Shown piece after piece: positions 25,484 to 35,354 of a DNA stretch of 50,271 nt. Positions within the stretch are counted from its first letter, which is position 1. Each line of letters begins with the position of its first letter. Location of the stretch: contig JADGOX010000229.1 of assembly GCA_017882745.1 (NCBI GenBank), positions 1 through 50,271 of the forward strand, in the 5' to 3' direction. Position numbers and translations under genes: made by a program. The notes below the pieces were generated by a model. That model saw only the letters and a list, made by a program, of their open reading frames with translations. It ran no database searches and was not told where the DNA came from. The DNA comes from Mycobacteriaceae bacterium. Its GTDB lineage: Bacteria > Actinomycetota > Actinomycetes > Mycobacteriales > Mycobacteriaceae.

Positions 25484-26031
25484 CGACTGTCCTCCACACT
25501 CGCCCCATCGGCTCCATCAAGGTCGACCCCAGAGACCTCGACCTCAGGACCATTTACCCTCGCGTCGAGCCAGCCCTGCAAGATCGCGACCGCGGCGAGC
25601 TGATCCACCAAGGAACGCTGCCGCTTGCCACGTACCCCCTGCTCGGCGAGCACCCGACTTGCCGTCACCGTAGTCAGCCGTTCGTCGCTCAGCCGCACCG
25701 GCACCGGCGCGACCATCCGACGAAGTCGATCAGCGTACTCAGTAGCCAGCGCCGCAGCACGCCCGTGCTCGCCGCGCAGGGTCTGCGGCAGACCGACGAC
25801 GACTTCCACGGCCTCGTACTCGGCGACGATCTCGCCGATGCGACGCAGGTCGGGCGCGTTCGGTCCATTGCTACCCGGTGTCCGAGCCACCGTCTCCACG
25901 GGAGTGGCCAGGATGCCATCGGGATCGCTCGAGGCGATCCCTACCCGCACACTTCCGACGTCGACGCCGATACGTCGTCCGCGGCCCGGATCGTCGCCGC
26001 CAGGGCGATCCGGGCCGGCGGCAGAGCTCAC
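25480..26031 (-). CDS. ruvX: Putative pre-16S rRNA nuclease RuvX/YqgF
   Basis: RNase H-like fold protein implicated in 16S rRNA 5'-end maturation. It is 183 residues, extended at both ends relative to the 140-residue core. The first catalytic aspartate lies in [15 protein letters not shown] (about Asp24). The LPQTLRGE loop and the [16 protein letters not shown] segment with its acidic residues follow, as does [15 protein letters not shown] with the last one. Sits between alaS and mltG, with 4-nt overlaps on both sides; this trio is conserved. Confidence 0.94.
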   Translation of the reverse strand: MSSAAGPDRPGGDDPGRGRRIGVDVGSVRVGIASSDPDGILATPVETVARTPGSNGPNAPDLRRIGEIVAEYEAVEVVVGLPQTLRGEHGRAAALATEYADRLRRMVAPVPVRLSDERLTTVTASRVLAEQGVRGKRQRSLVDQLAAVAILQGWLDARVNGPEVEVSGVDLDGADGASVEDSR

Positions 26032-28691
26032 AGCTGCTCGAGGTGGCCGCGGAGAGCAGCGAGCGCTGCGGGAACTCCGGCGGGGTCGGTACCGCCGCCC
26101 TGGGCCATGTCCGGCTTGCCGCCCCCGCGTCCGCCGATCGCGGCAGCGAAGCTCGGCACCAGCGCACCGGCGGCGAGGCCACGGTCACGCGCGGCCGAGG
26201 TTGTCGCCACGATGAAGGAAACCTTGCCCTCCGTGTTACTGAACAGGGCCACCACGCCCTGTTGCTGGCCAAGCTTTCCGCGCACATCGGTGGCCAGTGC
26301 GCGCAGGTCGGCACCCGTGACGCCGTCTGGGGCCGCAGCGGCGACCAACAGTACGTCACCGACGCGCTCGGCGGACTCCGCGAGGGTGCCCGCCGAGGAG
26401 AGCACCGCAGCAGCCCTCGTCTGCTCCAGCTCACGCTCGGCGACCCGCAGCCGTTCCAGAAGGTCAGCGACACGGGCCGGTACGTCCGCGTCGGGCACCT
26501 TCAGCGTGGCCGCCAGGCCCTGCATCAGTGCACGTTCCTTGGCGAAGTAGCGGTAGGCGTCCAAGCCGACGTAGGCCTCGATGCGCCGGACACCAGAACC
26601 GACGGACGACTCACCGAGCAGCGTCACCGGACCTACCTGCGAGGAGTGCATCACGTGCGTTCCACCGCAGAGCTCGCGCGACCACGGCCCGCCGATCTCG
26701 ACCACGCGGACTTTGGTGTCGTAGGTCTCGCCGAACAGGGCCAGAGCACCCATCTCCCTGGCGCCGGCCATGTCGGTGTGCACCACACGCACCGGGAGGT
26801 CGTCGCGCACCGCACGGTTGGTTACCTCCTCGACCTCGCTGCGGGTCGCCGTGGACAGACCCCCTTGCCACGCGAAGTCCAGCCGCAGGTAACCCGGCTT
26901 GTTGTACGAGCCGTTCTGCAACGCGGTGGGACCCAGTACTTGCCGCAGCGCGGCGTGCACGAGGTGGGTGCCGGAGTGTCCTTGGCGCGCACCGGCCCGC
27001 CACACCGGGTCAACCTGCGCGAGGACCTGTGCACCTTCGACCAGCTCGCCTGACGTCACGTGCACCCGGTGCACCCAGAGTCGCTTGGCCACCTTCTGCA
27101 CATCGAGGACTTCCAGCTGCACCCCTTCGCCGGTGATGACGCCGGCATCGCTCTCCTGCCCACCCGACTCGGCGTAGAGGGGACTGCGGTCGAGCACTAC
27201 CTCCACGACCTCGCCCTCGCCCGCAGTCCGGGACCGGCCGCGCTCAGCGACGATCCCGATGACCTTGGCCTCGGTGTTGAGCTCGGCGTAGCCGGTGAAC
27301 TCCGTGGGACCGGCGTCGAGCAGCTCCCGGTAGACGGAAAGGTCACTGTGGGCATGCTTGCGGCTCTGCGCGTCGGACTTCGCGCGCTGACGCTGCTGAG
27401 CCATGAGCGCCCGAAAGCCGGACTCGTCCACCGTGAGGCCGGCCTCTGCGGCCATCTCCAGAGTGAGGTCGATGGGGAAGCCGTAGGTGTCGTGCAACGC
27501 GAAGGCCTTGTCCCCGCCGATTATCGAACTGCCTGCGGCCCAGGTCTGTTTGGCCGTGGAGTCGAACAGCTTGGAACCTGAGGTCAGCGTCTGCAGGAAC
27601 GCCGTCTCTTCGGTAACGGCGATGCGCTCGATGCGCTCGGCGTCGGTGACGAGTTCGGGGTAGGACGGGCCCATCGTCTCGCGGACGACAGCGACGAACT
27701 GCGCCATGCTGGGACTTGGCACCCCGAGCAGACGGGCGGAGCGCACGATGCGGCGCAGCAGCCGGCGAAGGACGTATCCGCGGCCGTCGTTGCCGGGGGT
27801 GACTCCGTCGGCGATGAGCAGCACCCCGGTTCGCGCATGGTCGGCGATCACGCGGAACCGCACGTCGTCGTCATGGTTGCCTGCGCCGTAGCGCAGCCCG
27901 GAAAGTTCCTCGGCCTTGGTGATGACCGGTCGGACCAGGTCCGTCTCGTAAACGTTGTCCACGCCCTGCAGCAGGCATGCCACCCGCTCGATGCCGAGGC
28001 CGGTGTCGATGTTCTGCCGTGGCAGCGGTCCCAGGATCTCGAAGTCGTCCTTGCTCGTGCCCGCCCCACGTTCGTTCTGCATGAACACGAGGTTCCAGAT
28101 CTCGATGTAGCGGTCTTCGTCGGCGACCGGGCCGCCCTCGACGCCGTGCTCGGGGCCGCGGTCGTAGTAGATCTCCGAGCACGGCCCGCACGGCCCGGGG
28201 ATGCCCATCGACCAGTAGTTGTCGGCCATGCCGCGCCGCTGGATGCGCTCGGTAGGCAGTCCGGCGACTTCCTCCCACAACGCGATCGCATCGTCGTCGT
28301 CGAGGTAGACCGTGACCCAGACCCGCTCCGGGTCGAGCCCGTAACCGCCGTCCGCGACCGGGGAGGTGATCAGCGTCCACGCGTGGGTGATGGCCTCACG
28401 CTTGAAGTAGTCGCCGAAGGAGAAGTTGCCAGCCATCTGGAAGAAGGTGTTGTGCCGCGTCGTGACGCCGACATTCTCGATGTCCTGGGTCCGTACGCAT
28501 TTCTGCACGCTCACCGCGCGCGGCCACGGGGCGGGGGCTTGACCGAGGAAGTAGGGGACGAACTGCACCATGCCTGCGTTGACGAACAACAGGTTGGGAT
28601 CGTCAAGGATCAGCGAAGCACCGGGCACCGGGGTGTGCCCGGCACGAACGAAGTGGTCAATGAATCGCTGACGGATCTCATCGGTCTGCAC
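26028..28691 (-). CDS. alaS: Alanyl-tRNA synthetase
   Basis: Charges tRNA-Ala and edits mischarged Ser/Gly. At 887 residues it is complete: the class II catalytic core begins [20 protein letters not shown], with [15 protein letters not shown] and [21 protein letters not shown]; the editing domain has [13 protein letters not shown] and [10 protein letters not shown]; and the C-terminal DHHA1-like domain ends with the [14 protein letters not shown] motif. GTG start at 28691. It heads or lies near the head of the alaS-ruvX-mltG-aroECKBQ block, with a small membrane-protein gene 57 nt upstream. Confidence 0.98.
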   Translation of the reverse strand: MQTDEIRQRFIDHFVRAGHTPVPGASLILDDPNLLFVNAGMVQFVPYFLGQAPAPWPRAVSVQKCVRTQDIENVGVTTRHNTFFQMAGNFSFGDYFKREAITHAWTLITSPVADGGYGLDPERVWVTVYLDDDDAIALWEEVAGLPTERIQRRGMADNYWSMGIPGPCGPCSEIYYDRGPEHGVEGGPVADEDRYIEIWNLVFMQNERGAGTSKDDFEILGPLPRQNIDTGLGIERVACLLQGVDNVYETDLVRPVITKAEELSGLRYGAGNHDDDVRFRVIADHARTGVLLIADGVTPGNDGRGYVLRRLLRRIVRSARLLGVPSPSMAQFVAVVRETMGPSYPELVTDAERIERIAVTEETAFLQTLTSGSKLFDSTAKQTWAAGSSIIGGDKAFALHDTYGFPIDLTLEMAAEAGLTVDESGFRALMAQQRQRAKSDAQSRKHAHSDLSVYRELLDAGPTEFTGYAELNTEAKVIGIVAERGRSRTAGEGEVVEVVLDRSPLYAESGGQESDAGVITGEGVQLEVLDVQKVAKRLWVHRVHVTSGELVEGAQVLAQVDPVWRAGARQGHSGTHLVHAALRQVLGPTALQNGSYNKPGYLRLDFAWQGGLSTATRSEVEEVTNRAVRDDLPVRVVHTDMAGAREMGALALFGETYDTKVRVVEIGGPWSRELCGGTHVMHSSQVGPVTLLGESSVGSGVRRIEAYVGLDAYRYFAKERALMQGLAATLKVPDADVPARVADLLERLRVAERELEQTRAAAVLSSAGTLAESAERVGDVLLVAAAAPDGVTGADLRALATDVRGKLGQQQGVVALFSNTEGKVSFIVATTSAARDRGLAAGALVPSFAAAIGGRGGGKPDMAQGGGTDPAGVPAALAALRGHLEQL

Positions 28692-28748
28692 GGTGGTCCT
28701 CTATACGTTGGAAACGGCCTACTGGCCCGGATGGGGAGACGAACAAGG

Positions 28749-29066
28749 TCAGCCAGCCGTCTCGTTCCCGTCGCTGCCGTCCTGCTCCTGTGCTGCGTGG
28801 TGCCTTCCGGCGCCGTCCGAATCTGCGGACGCGGTCCACAGAGGACGTTCACGAGGCACCGGCGAAGGCCGTAGCGTGTGCGCACGCGGAACTTCCGGAG
28901 TGTCTTGCGCCGGCATCGTCTCGGCCACCAACGGCTCAGGCCGGAGGAAGACCGGTGCGGGCGCACTCTCCTCCTCGGGCCGATCCTGGAGCTTCTTCGC
29001 AATCACGACACCCACAACGGCCACCACGACCAGCAACAACAGACGCTTGGCCACACGCTTCGTCAT
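28749..29066 (-). CDS. Small single-pass membrane protein, unknown function
   Basis: 105 residues from the ATG at 29066, backed by a GGAGGT Shine-Dalgarno. A basic N-terminus (MTKRVAKR) leads into one transmembrane helix (about residues 9-25, LLLLVVVAVVGVVIA), then KKLQDRPEEE and a Pro-rich, low-complexity tail to the end, with an acidic/His C-terminus (GRHHAAQEQDGSDGNE). By charge the N-terminus is probably cytosolic. No family recognised. It occupies the slot upstream of alaS where actinobacteria often have small membrane proteins. It is likely cotranscribed with alaS and is the first gene after an iron-box-like sequence in its leader. Confidence 0.65.
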   Translation of the reverse strand: MTKRVAKRLLLLVVVAVVGVVIAKKLQDRPEEESAPAPVFLRPEPLVAETMPAQDTPEVPRAHTLRPSPVPRERPLWTASADSDGAGRHHAAQEQDGSDGNETAG

Positions 29067-29236
29067 CGTGGTACCTCCATTACGTAGCCCAACACATTCT
29101 CTCGTTCCACGACCGTCCCCATTTCGCTGCACCGGCTGCCGGACAACCCGGCGGTCAGGTTACCGGTCCTGTGCCGCGCCCGCGCGCCATCCGCCGCGTA
29201 CGTGGGCCGCCGAAACGCCCTACCGAACAGCGCGAG

Positions 29237-29270
29237 TCACATTCGATGTGATTTGGTTAGCCTGACCTAC
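29237..29270 (-). promoter_or_regulatory. IdeR/DtxR-like iron box with adjacent palindrome
   Basis: Bases 29252-29270 read on the minus strand GTAGGTCAGGCTAACCAAA, matching 16 of 19 positions of the DtxR/IdeR consensus TTAGGTTAGGCTAACCTAA, including the central AGGCTAACC. Directly beside it, TCACAT-TCG-ATGTGA (29237-29251) is a perfect 6-bp-arm inverted repeat. The site lies 20 nt beyond the rarA stop and 186 nt upstream of the small membrane-protein gene. Binding is predicted from sequence only. Confidence 0.5.
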
Positions 29271-29289
29271 GTCCAGTCCGCGAGGCCGC

Positions 29290-30636
29290 CTACGAGCCAC
29301 CACGCACGATGGAGCGCAGCTTCGCCAAGCGTTCCCGCACGCTGCGTTCGTTGCCATGGGCCGTGGGCTGGTAGTAGTCGGTGCCCACCAGCTCATCGGG
29401 CGGGTACTGCTGCGACAGCACTCCGTCGGGGTGGTCGTGTGGGTACTGGTATCCCTCGCCGTTGCCGAGCTTCGCGGCACCCGCGTAGTGCCCGTCACGC
29501 AGATGTGCCGGCACCGTCCCGGACTTGCCTGCGGACACGTCGGCCATCGCAGCGGACAGACCGGCGATCACCGCCCCAGACTTGGGCGCGGTCGCCAGGT
29601 GGATGGTGGCCTGGGCCAGTGCGAGACGTGCCTCGGGCATGCCGATGAGCTGGACGGCCTGGGCCGCAGCGGTGGCGGTGAGCAGCGCGGTCGGATCAGC
29701 CATGCCGATGTCCTCGCTGGCGTGCACCACCAGCCGCCGCGCGATGAATCGCGGGTCCTCCCCCGCGGTGATCATTCGGGCCAGGTAGTGCAGCGCCGCG
29801 TCGACGTCGGAACCTCGGATCGACTTGATGAACGCACTCGTCACGTCGTAGTGCTGGTCGCCGGCGCGGTCGTAGCGCACCGCCGCCTCGTCGACAGCAG
29901 CCTCAACTGTCGCCAGGTCCACCACACCACCTATGGGCACGGCCCCGGCCGCGGCTTCCAACGCGGTGAGCGCACGGCGGGCGTCGCCGGCGGCGAGACG
30001 CACCAGGTGGTCCTCCGCCTCGGCCGTCAGCGTCACCGAACCGTCGAACCCGCGCGGGTCTGCCACTGCGCGCCGCACCAGGGCACGCACGTCCTCGGGC
30101 GACAGCGGGCGCAGCTGCAGCACCAGCGAACGGGAGAGCAGCGGCGACACCACAGCGAAGGACGGGTTCTCCGTCGTCGCCCCCACGAGCAGCACGGTGC
30201 GGTCCTCCACCGCACCCAGCAATGCGTCCTGCTGGGTCTTGGAGAAGCGGTGTACCTCGTCGATGAACAACACGGTCTGCTCGCCGGCCATCAGCCTCCG
30301 GCGCGCGAGGTCGATGACCGCACGCACCTCCTTCACCCCGGCCGACAGCGCGGAGAGCGCCTCGAACCGCCGCCCCGTGGCCTGGGAGACCAAGGTCGCG
30401 AGCGTGGTCTTGCCGGTGCCTGGTGGGCCGTAGAGCAGCACCGACGCCGGGGCGGCGCCCTCGATGAGCCTGCGCAGCGGCGCACCGGGACCGAGTAGAT
30501 GGTCCTGACCGAGCACCTCGGTCAGGACCGCAGGGCGCATCCGGACCGCCAGCGGGGCGATCGGGCTCACCACCGGTGTGACGCGTTCTGCTGCAGCGTC
30601 CTCGCCGAACAGTCCGAACTGGGAGCTGGGCACCAC
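29290..30636 (-). CDS. rarA: Replication-associated recombination protein A (RarA/MgsA), AAA+ ATPase
   Basis: Clamp-loader-like ATPase acting at stalled forks with SSB. It is 448 residues. Walker [10 protein letters not shown] (70-78), Walker [12 protein letters not shown] (121-131), sensor 1 [12 protein letters not shown] and the arginine-finger region [13 protein letters not shown] are visible. The C-terminal MgsA tetramerisation part has [19 protein letters not shown] and the closing GTDYYQP motif. GTG start, with two consecutive candidates (30636, 30633). The kinase-fold gene ends 2 nt upstream. Confidence 0.96.
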   Translation of the reverse strand: MVPSSQFGLFGEDAAAERVTPVVSPIAPLAVRMRPAVLTEVLGQDHLLGPGAPLRRLIEGAAPASVLLYGPPGTGKTTLATLVSQATGRRFEALSALSAGVKEVRAVIDLARRRLMAGEQTVLFIDEVHRFSKTQQDALLGAVEDRTVLLVGATTENPSFAVVSPLLSRSLVLQLRPLSPEDVRALVRRAVADPRGFDGSVTLTAEAEDHLVRLAAGDARRALTALEAAAGAVPIGGVVDLATVEAAVDEAAVRYDRAGDQHYDVTSAFIKSIRGSDVDAALHYLARMITAGEDPRFIARRLVVHASEDIGMADPTALLTATAAAQAVQLIGMPEARLALAQATIHLATAPKSGAVIAGLSAAMADVSAGKSGTVPAHLRDGHYAGAAKLGNGEGYQYPHDHPDGVLSQQYPPDELVGTDYYQPTAHGNERSVRERLAKLRSIVRGGS

Positions 30637-30638
30637 CC

Positions 30639-31835
30639 TCAGCCGAGCTCGTGCAGGGAGTGGGCGACCACCCGCGCGTGGCTCGCGACGGCTTCATCAC
30701 CCGCACGCTCGGCCGCCCTGGCCAGCTGCAGCCAACGGACCTGCAGTGCGCCGCTCCGGGTATAGGTGAGCGGGTGGTGGCCGCCCGGGTCCGGGCGTGT
30801 CGGAGCGCCGGGCATGAACCAGTACGTGCTCAGCCACACCCACAGCAGCTGGGCGTCGAGCATCCGCGGCCAGAGCACGTGATCGTCGGCAAGCTCGGGC
30901 CAGACCCCCACCACCTCAGCGCGCCACGCCTGCACCAGCTCCTCGGACTGCGCGTCCGTGACCTCATGAATGCACCAACAAGCAGGAAAGGGCACCAGGG
31001 CATAGGCCGCGTCCAGTGTGACGTCACGGAAGCCCCCCCATTCGAAGTCGAGGAACCGCACCCCATCATCGGTAATCATGGCGTTGTCCGGGCAGAGGTC
31101 CGAAGGGCTGAACGCGCGTAGTGCCTCGGGGCCCAGCAAACGCTCTGTCCGCGCGGCCCGGTCCAGTACCGCAGCCGGCGTGGGTACCCCGAGATGGGTG
31201 GCCAACAGCTGTGGCAGATGCTTGATCGCGGCTCGGGCCGAGCTGCCGAGGGGATACGTCCACGCCTGGTGATCGGCCCGGCGCAGCAACGCCTTGAAGT
31301 CGTCTTCGCCGTCCGCGGTGGCGGAGTGCATGCGACCCAAGGCCTGTGCCCAGGCCATCAGTCCGTGCTGTGCCGCCAGCTCATCACCCCTGAGCAACAC
31401 GTCGGCCAGGGTGGGGCCGCTACCCAGATCGGAAAGCACGAGAAGACCGTCATCCACGTCATGCGCGAACAGCTCGGCGCCCGGTCGGTTCTCCGGACGC
31501 AAGGCGGTACCGAACTGGTAGGACACTGTCTCGCGGAGGAATGCCTCGCGGGTCGTGTCGGCACCGTTGGCCGCACCCTCCGGGTGCACCAGCACCTTCT
31601 TGACAACCATCGTCTTGGGCAGCGAGAACGGATTCTCCTCCGCTCGCACACGAAGCACCATTGTCCGGTCGCTACCGCCCAGATCGACAGGATCCACCAA
31701 CGTCACGGGGGCACCAGTTCGCCGGGTCAGCAGGCGTTGAGCCGCCTGCACCACCTCGGTCACGGGGTCCGTAGCCACAGCATGCATCGACGACAAAGAT
31801 ACGCGTGCTCGCGACCGTGCAGCGAAGTGAACCAT
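30639..31835 (-). CDS. Aminoglycoside phosphotransferase-like kinase-fold protein
   Basis: Probable small-molecule kinase; substrate unknown. 398 residues from the ATG at 31835, chosen because GGAGGAG lies 7 nt upstream (the frame opens at 31871). The APH fold is shown by the MVVKKVLVH lysine region (about 78-80), [16 protein letters not shown] hinge, the catalytic loop PSDLCPDN (Asp246, Asn251) and the metal motif FLDFEWGG (Asp263). The usual HGD before the catalytic aspartate is PSD here, so the histidine is missing; activity may still be possible. It lies between aspS and rarA on the same strand. Confidence 0.78.
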   Translation of the reverse strand: MVHFAARSRARVSLSSMHAVATDPVTEVVQAAQRLLTRRTGAPVTLVDPVDLGGSDRTMVLRVRAEENPFSLPKTMVVKKVLVHPEGAANGADTTREAFLRETVSYQFGTALRPENRPGAELFAHDVDDGLLVLSDLGSGPTLADVLLRGDELAAQHGLMAWAQALGRMHSATADGEDDFKALLRRADHQAWTYPLGSSARAAIKHLPQLLATHLGVPTPAAVLDRAARTERLLGPEALRAFSPSDLCPDNAMITDDGVRFLDFEWGGFRDVTLDAAYALVPFPACWCIHEVTDAQSEELVQAWRAEVVGVWPELADDHVLWPRMLDAQLLWVWLSTYWFMPGAPTRPDPGGHHPLTYTRSGALQVRWLQLARAAERAGDEAVASHARVVAHSLHELG

Positions 31836-31917
31836 CACCACACTCCTCCGATGGTGGCCGCCCCCGGTCATTGTGAGACCAGAACCTGCGGCGCAGGGAA
31901 AGAACTAGTACGAGCGC

Positions 31918-33717
31918 TCAGCCCTGGGGCGGCACGGCGGAGTTCGTGGCTGCTTTTGGGACAGGCTTGGCGTCGATGCCCGACTCCTTGCGCTGCTGCC
32001 GGGTGATCGGCGCCGGCGCGTCCGTCAGTGGGTCGACGCCGCCACCGGACTTGGGGAAGGCGATCACCTCGCGGATGGAGTCGGTGTGGCTGAGTAACGC
32101 GCAGACACGGTCCCAGCCGAACGCGATCCCGCCGTGCGGCGGGGCACCGAACGCAAAGGCGTCGAGCAAGAACCCGAACTTGTCCTGGGCCTCCTCTGCG
32201 GAGATGCCCATCACCGCGAAGACCCGCTCCTGCACGTCACGGCGGTGGATACGGATGCTGCCGCCACCGATCTCGTGACCGTTGCAGACGATGTCGTAGG
32301 CGTAGGCCAGCGCCTCGCCCGGCGCGGTGTCGAAGTCGTCGAGGTGCTCAGGCTTGGGTGAGGTGAACGCATGGTGCACCGCGGTCCACGCCCCGGAGCC
32401 GACGGCAACGTCACCGCTGGCCACCGCCTCCGTCGTGGGCTCGAACATCGGTGCGTCCACCACCCACACGAAGGCCCACTGGGCCGGGTCGATGAGCCCA
32501 CCACGGGCGGCGATCTCCCCGCGGGCCGCACCCAGCAACGCGCGGGCGGACTTCACTGCTCCGGCGGCGAAGAAGATGCAGTCACCGGGCTGGGCGCCGA
32601 CGTGGGCGGCAAGTCCGGCACGCTCGGTGTCGGTGAGGTTCTTGGCGACGGGTCCGCCGAGGGTGCCGTCCTCGCCGACGAGCACGTAGGCCAACCCCTT
32701 GTGACCGCGCTGCTTCGCCCACTCCTGCCAGGCGTCGAGCTGCTTGCGCGGCTGGCTGGCGCCGCCGGACATCACGACGGCACCGACGTAGGGCGCCTGG
32801 AACACCCGGAAGGTGGTGTCGGCGAAGAACTCGGTGCACTCGACGAGCTCGATGGCGAAACGCAGGTCCGGCTTGTCGCTGCCGTAGCGGCGCATCGCCT
32901 CGGCGTAGGTCATCCGTGGGATCGGACCGGTGATCTGGTGGCCGATCAGGGCCCACAGCGCGGTCAGGATCTCCTCGGCGACCGCGATGACGTCGTCCTG
33001 CTCGACGAAACTCATCTCCACGTCGAGCTGGGTGAACTCCGGCTGCCGGTCCGCACGGAAGTCCTCGTCCCGGTAGCACCGGGCAATCTGGTAGTAGCGC
33101 TCCACGCCGGCCACCATCAGCAACTGCTTGAACAGCTGCGGGCTCTGCGGCAGGGCGTAGAAACTGCCGGGCTGAAGACGGGCCGGCACCAGGAAGTCAC
33201 GTGCCCCTTCGGGGGTGGAACGCGTCAGCGTGGGCGTCTCCACCTCGATGAAGTCGTGGCCGACCAGCACCTTGCGGGCGGCGCGGCTGACCTCGCTGCG
33301 CAGCCGGATAGCGGCGGCTGGACCCTCGCGGCGCAGGTCGAGGTAGCGATACTTCAGGCGTGCTTCCTCGCCGGGCGCAGAGTCGAGCGGGAAGGGCAGC
33401 GGCGCGCTCTCGTTGAGCACCACCAGCTCGGTGGCGGTCACCTCGATGTCTCCCGAGGCGATATCCGGGTTTGCGTTGCCCTCGGGCCGCAGCCCCACGG
33501 TGCCGGTGACCTGCACGCAGAACTCCGCGCGCAGCCGGTGCGCCAGCTCGGCCATCTCACCCTCGTGGAAGACCACCTGGGCCACGCCGCTCGCGTCACG
33601 CAGGTCGATGAAGATCACTCCGCCGTGATCACGCCGTCTGGCAACCCAGCCGGTGAGCGTGACGGTCTGCTCGGCGTGTCCAGCTCGAAGCGAGCCGGCG
33701 GGGTTGGTGCGCAGCAC
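31918..33717 (-). CDS. aspS: Aspartyl-tRNA synthetase (probably non-discriminating Asp/Asn)
   Basis: Class II bacterial-type AspRS, 599 residues. N-terminal OB-fold anticodon domain ([22 protein letters not shown]), motif 2 [21 protein letters not shown] in two parts, a GAD insertion domain and motif 3 [10 protein letters not shown]. Actinobacteria commonly lack AsnRS and use such an enzyme to charge tRNA-Asn with Asp before amidation; that extension is from family knowledge. The start is the GTG at 33717 with GGAAGG upstream; the frame opens at 33834, but [13 protein letters not shown] is the family N-terminus. A TAGGAT -10-like element lies at 33773-33768. Confidence 0.96.
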   Translation of the reverse strand: MLRTNPAGSLRAGHAEQTVTLTGWVARRRDHGGVIFIDLRDASGVAQVVFHEGEMAELAHRLRAEFCVQVTGTVGLRPEGNANPDIASGDIEVTATELVVLNESAPLPFPLDSAPGEEARLKYRYLDLRREGPAAAIRLRSEVSRAARKVLVGHDFIEVETPTLTRSTPEGARDFLVPARLQPGSFYALPQSPQLFKQLLMVAGVERYYQIARCYRDEDFRADRQPEFTQLDVEMSFVEQDDVIAVAEEILTALWALIGHQITGPIPRMTYAEAMRRYGSDKPDLRFAIELVECTEFFADTTFRVFQAPYVGAVVMSGGASQPRKQLDAWQEWAKQRGHKGLAYVLVGEDGTLGGPVAKNLTDTERAGLAAHVGAQPGDCIFFAAGAVKSARALLGAARGEIAARGGLIDPAQWAFVWVVDAPMFEPTTEAVASGDVAVGSGAWTAVHHAFTSPKPEHLDDFDTAPGEALAYAYDIVCNGHEIGGGSIRIHRRDVQERVFAVMGISAEEAQDKFGFLLDAFAFGAPPHGGIAFGWDRVCALLSHTDSIREVIAFPKSGGGVDPLTDAPAPITRQQRKESGIDAKPVPKAATNSAVPPQG

Positions 33718-33784
33718 AGTGTTCCTTCCGGAAAGAACGTGAAATGGCAATGATCGGTTGAGTGTCGATCCTATGGGGCGCTCG

Positions 33785-35278
33785 CTACTGCTTCGGCGCC
33801 GCGATGTCGCGCTTGAGGATTTTCCCGGTGGCACCCTTGGGCAGCTCGTCGACGATCAGGATCTTGCGCGGGTACTTGTAGTTGGCCACCAGCGGCTTGA
33901 CGTGCGCGATCAGCTCCTCGGGTGTGGCTGTGCTGCCCGGCTTGAGCGAGACCACGGCGGCGATCTCCTCACCAAGAGTGTCGTGTGGCATGCCGATCAC
34001 GGCCGCCTCGGCCACGGCCGGGTGCTCGTAGAGGACCTCTTCGATCTCACGCGGGTAGACGTTGTAGCCACCGCGGATGATCAGGTCCTTCTTCCGGTCG
34101 ACGATGAAGTAGTAGCCCTCCTCGTCCCTGCGGGCCATGTCCCCGCTGCGGAACCACCCATCGACGATGGCCGCCTCCGTGGCCTCGGGGTTCTTCCAGT
34201 AGCCCTTCATCACGTTGGTGCCTCGGATGGCGATCTCGCCGACCTCGCCCTCGGCGACCTCCTTGCCGTCCTCGTCGATCAGCCGCATCTCCACGCCCGC
34301 AACCGGCAATCCGATCGACCCCGCCTTGCGCTCGCGGTGGGGGAGGTTGAACGAGGCCACGGGGCTCGTCTCGGAGAGCCCATAGCCCTCGAGCACGGCA
34401 CAGTGGAACTTCTCCTCGAACCCCCGCATCACCTCGACCGGCATCGCGGAGCCACCGGAGATGCACACGCGCAGGGCCGAGAGGTCGTAGGAGCCCCCCT
34501 CGGGATGGTGCAGCATTGCGGCATACATGGTGGGAACGCCCGCGAACACCGTTACCTTGTCCCGCTGGAGGATCTCCAGCGCCTTGGTGGCATCGAAACG
34601 CGGCAACAGGGTCAGCGTCGCGCCCGCCTTGATCGACGTGTTGAGCGCGCAGGTCTGTCCGAACGCATGGAACAAGGGCAGCGCGCCGAGAATGACGTCC
34701 GCAGGCCCGAGCTCAAGCAGATCGCCAGCGCAGAGGTCGCAGTTCGAACCGAGGTTGGCGTGGGTCAGCTCGGCACCCTTGGGCTTGCCGGTCGTGCCGG
34801 AGGTGTAGAGGATGACGGCGATGTCCTCGTCGGCACGGTCGACGATCTCCTGCGACGGTTCCGCCTCGCCGAGCAGCCCGGTGAAGCCCTCGGCGGTGAC
34901 GATGACGCACTCGGCGTCGGCCTCTGCGGCTCCGTTCTCACCGGCCTCGGCGAAGTCCTGCCACGCGAAGAGCAGCTTGGCACCCGAGTCGTTGAGGTGG
35001 TGCGCGATCTCCCTCGCCTTGAGCAGTGGGTTCAGGGGAACGACGACACCTCCGGCGCGGAGCACGCCGTAGTAGCAGATGGCGAAGTGCGGAATGTTGG
35101 GCAGCGAGATTCCCACGGCGTCACCGGGGTTGAGCCCCTTGGCCTTGAGCAGGCCGGCCATGTGTGCGGTCGCGAGGTCCAGCGTCGCGAAATCCAACAC
35201 GAGGTCGTCGAGCCGCAGGGCGCTGCCCTTCGGGTCGCGTTGCACGGTGCTCGCCAGGTTCTCCGCAAGATTGGTCAT
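33785..35278 (-). CDS. Long-chain fatty-acid-CoA ligase (FadD-type)
   Basis: ANL-superfamily enzyme that activates a fatty acid via acyl-AMP to acyl-CoA. It is 497 residues. P-loop [16 protein letters not shown], the substrate-region VPTMYAAML, the A5 motif [11 protein letters not shown]7/A8 [26 protein letters not shown] and A10 lysine [12 protein letters not shown] are intact. Divergent from the MFS exporter gene across 76 nt containing a palindromic operator candidate. Chain-length specificity cannot be read from sequence. Confidence 0.93.
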   Translation of the reverse strand: MTNLAENLASTVQRDPKGSALRLDDLVLDFATLDLATAHMAGLLKAKGLNPGDAVGISLPNIPHFAICYYGVLRAGGVVVPLNPLLKAREIAHHLNDSGAKLLFAWQDFAEAGENGAAEADAECVIVTAEGFTGLLGEAEPSQEIVDRADEDIAVILYTSGTTGKPKGAELTHANLGSNCDLCAGDLLELGPADVILGALPLFHAFGQTCALNTSIKAGATLTLLPRFDATKALEILQRDKVTVFAGVPTMYAAMLHHPEGGSYDLSALRVCISGGSAMPVEVMRGFEEKFHCAVLEGYGLSETSPVASFNLPHRERKAGSIGLPVAGVEMRLIDEDGKEVAEGEVGEIAIRGTNVMKGYWKNPEATEAAIVDGWFRSGDMARRDEEGYYFIVDRKKDLIIRGGYNVYPREIEEVLYEHPAVAEAAVIGMPHDTLGEEIAAVVSLKPGSTATPEELIAHVKPLVANYKYPRKILIVDELPKGATGKILKRDIAAPKQ

Positions 35279-35312
35279 GAGGGAACCGTAGCAACGCCCG
35301 GTCCACCGCCTA

Positions 35313-35343
35313 TGTCATCATCTGTAGACATCACATGATGACA
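35313..35343. promoter_or_regulatory. Candidate TetR operator between acyl-CoA ligase and MFS exporter
   Basis: TGTCATCAT (35313-35321) and ATGATGACA (35335-35343) are perfect 9-bp arms with a 13-bp spacer; two more positions inward also match. It is 34 nt upstream of the ligase start and its right end touches the AAGGAGA Shine-Dalgarno of the MFS gene (35344-35350). The TetR gene coupled to the MFS gene is the natural candidate to bind it. Confidence 0.6.
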
Positions 35344-35354
35344 AAGGAGACCGA

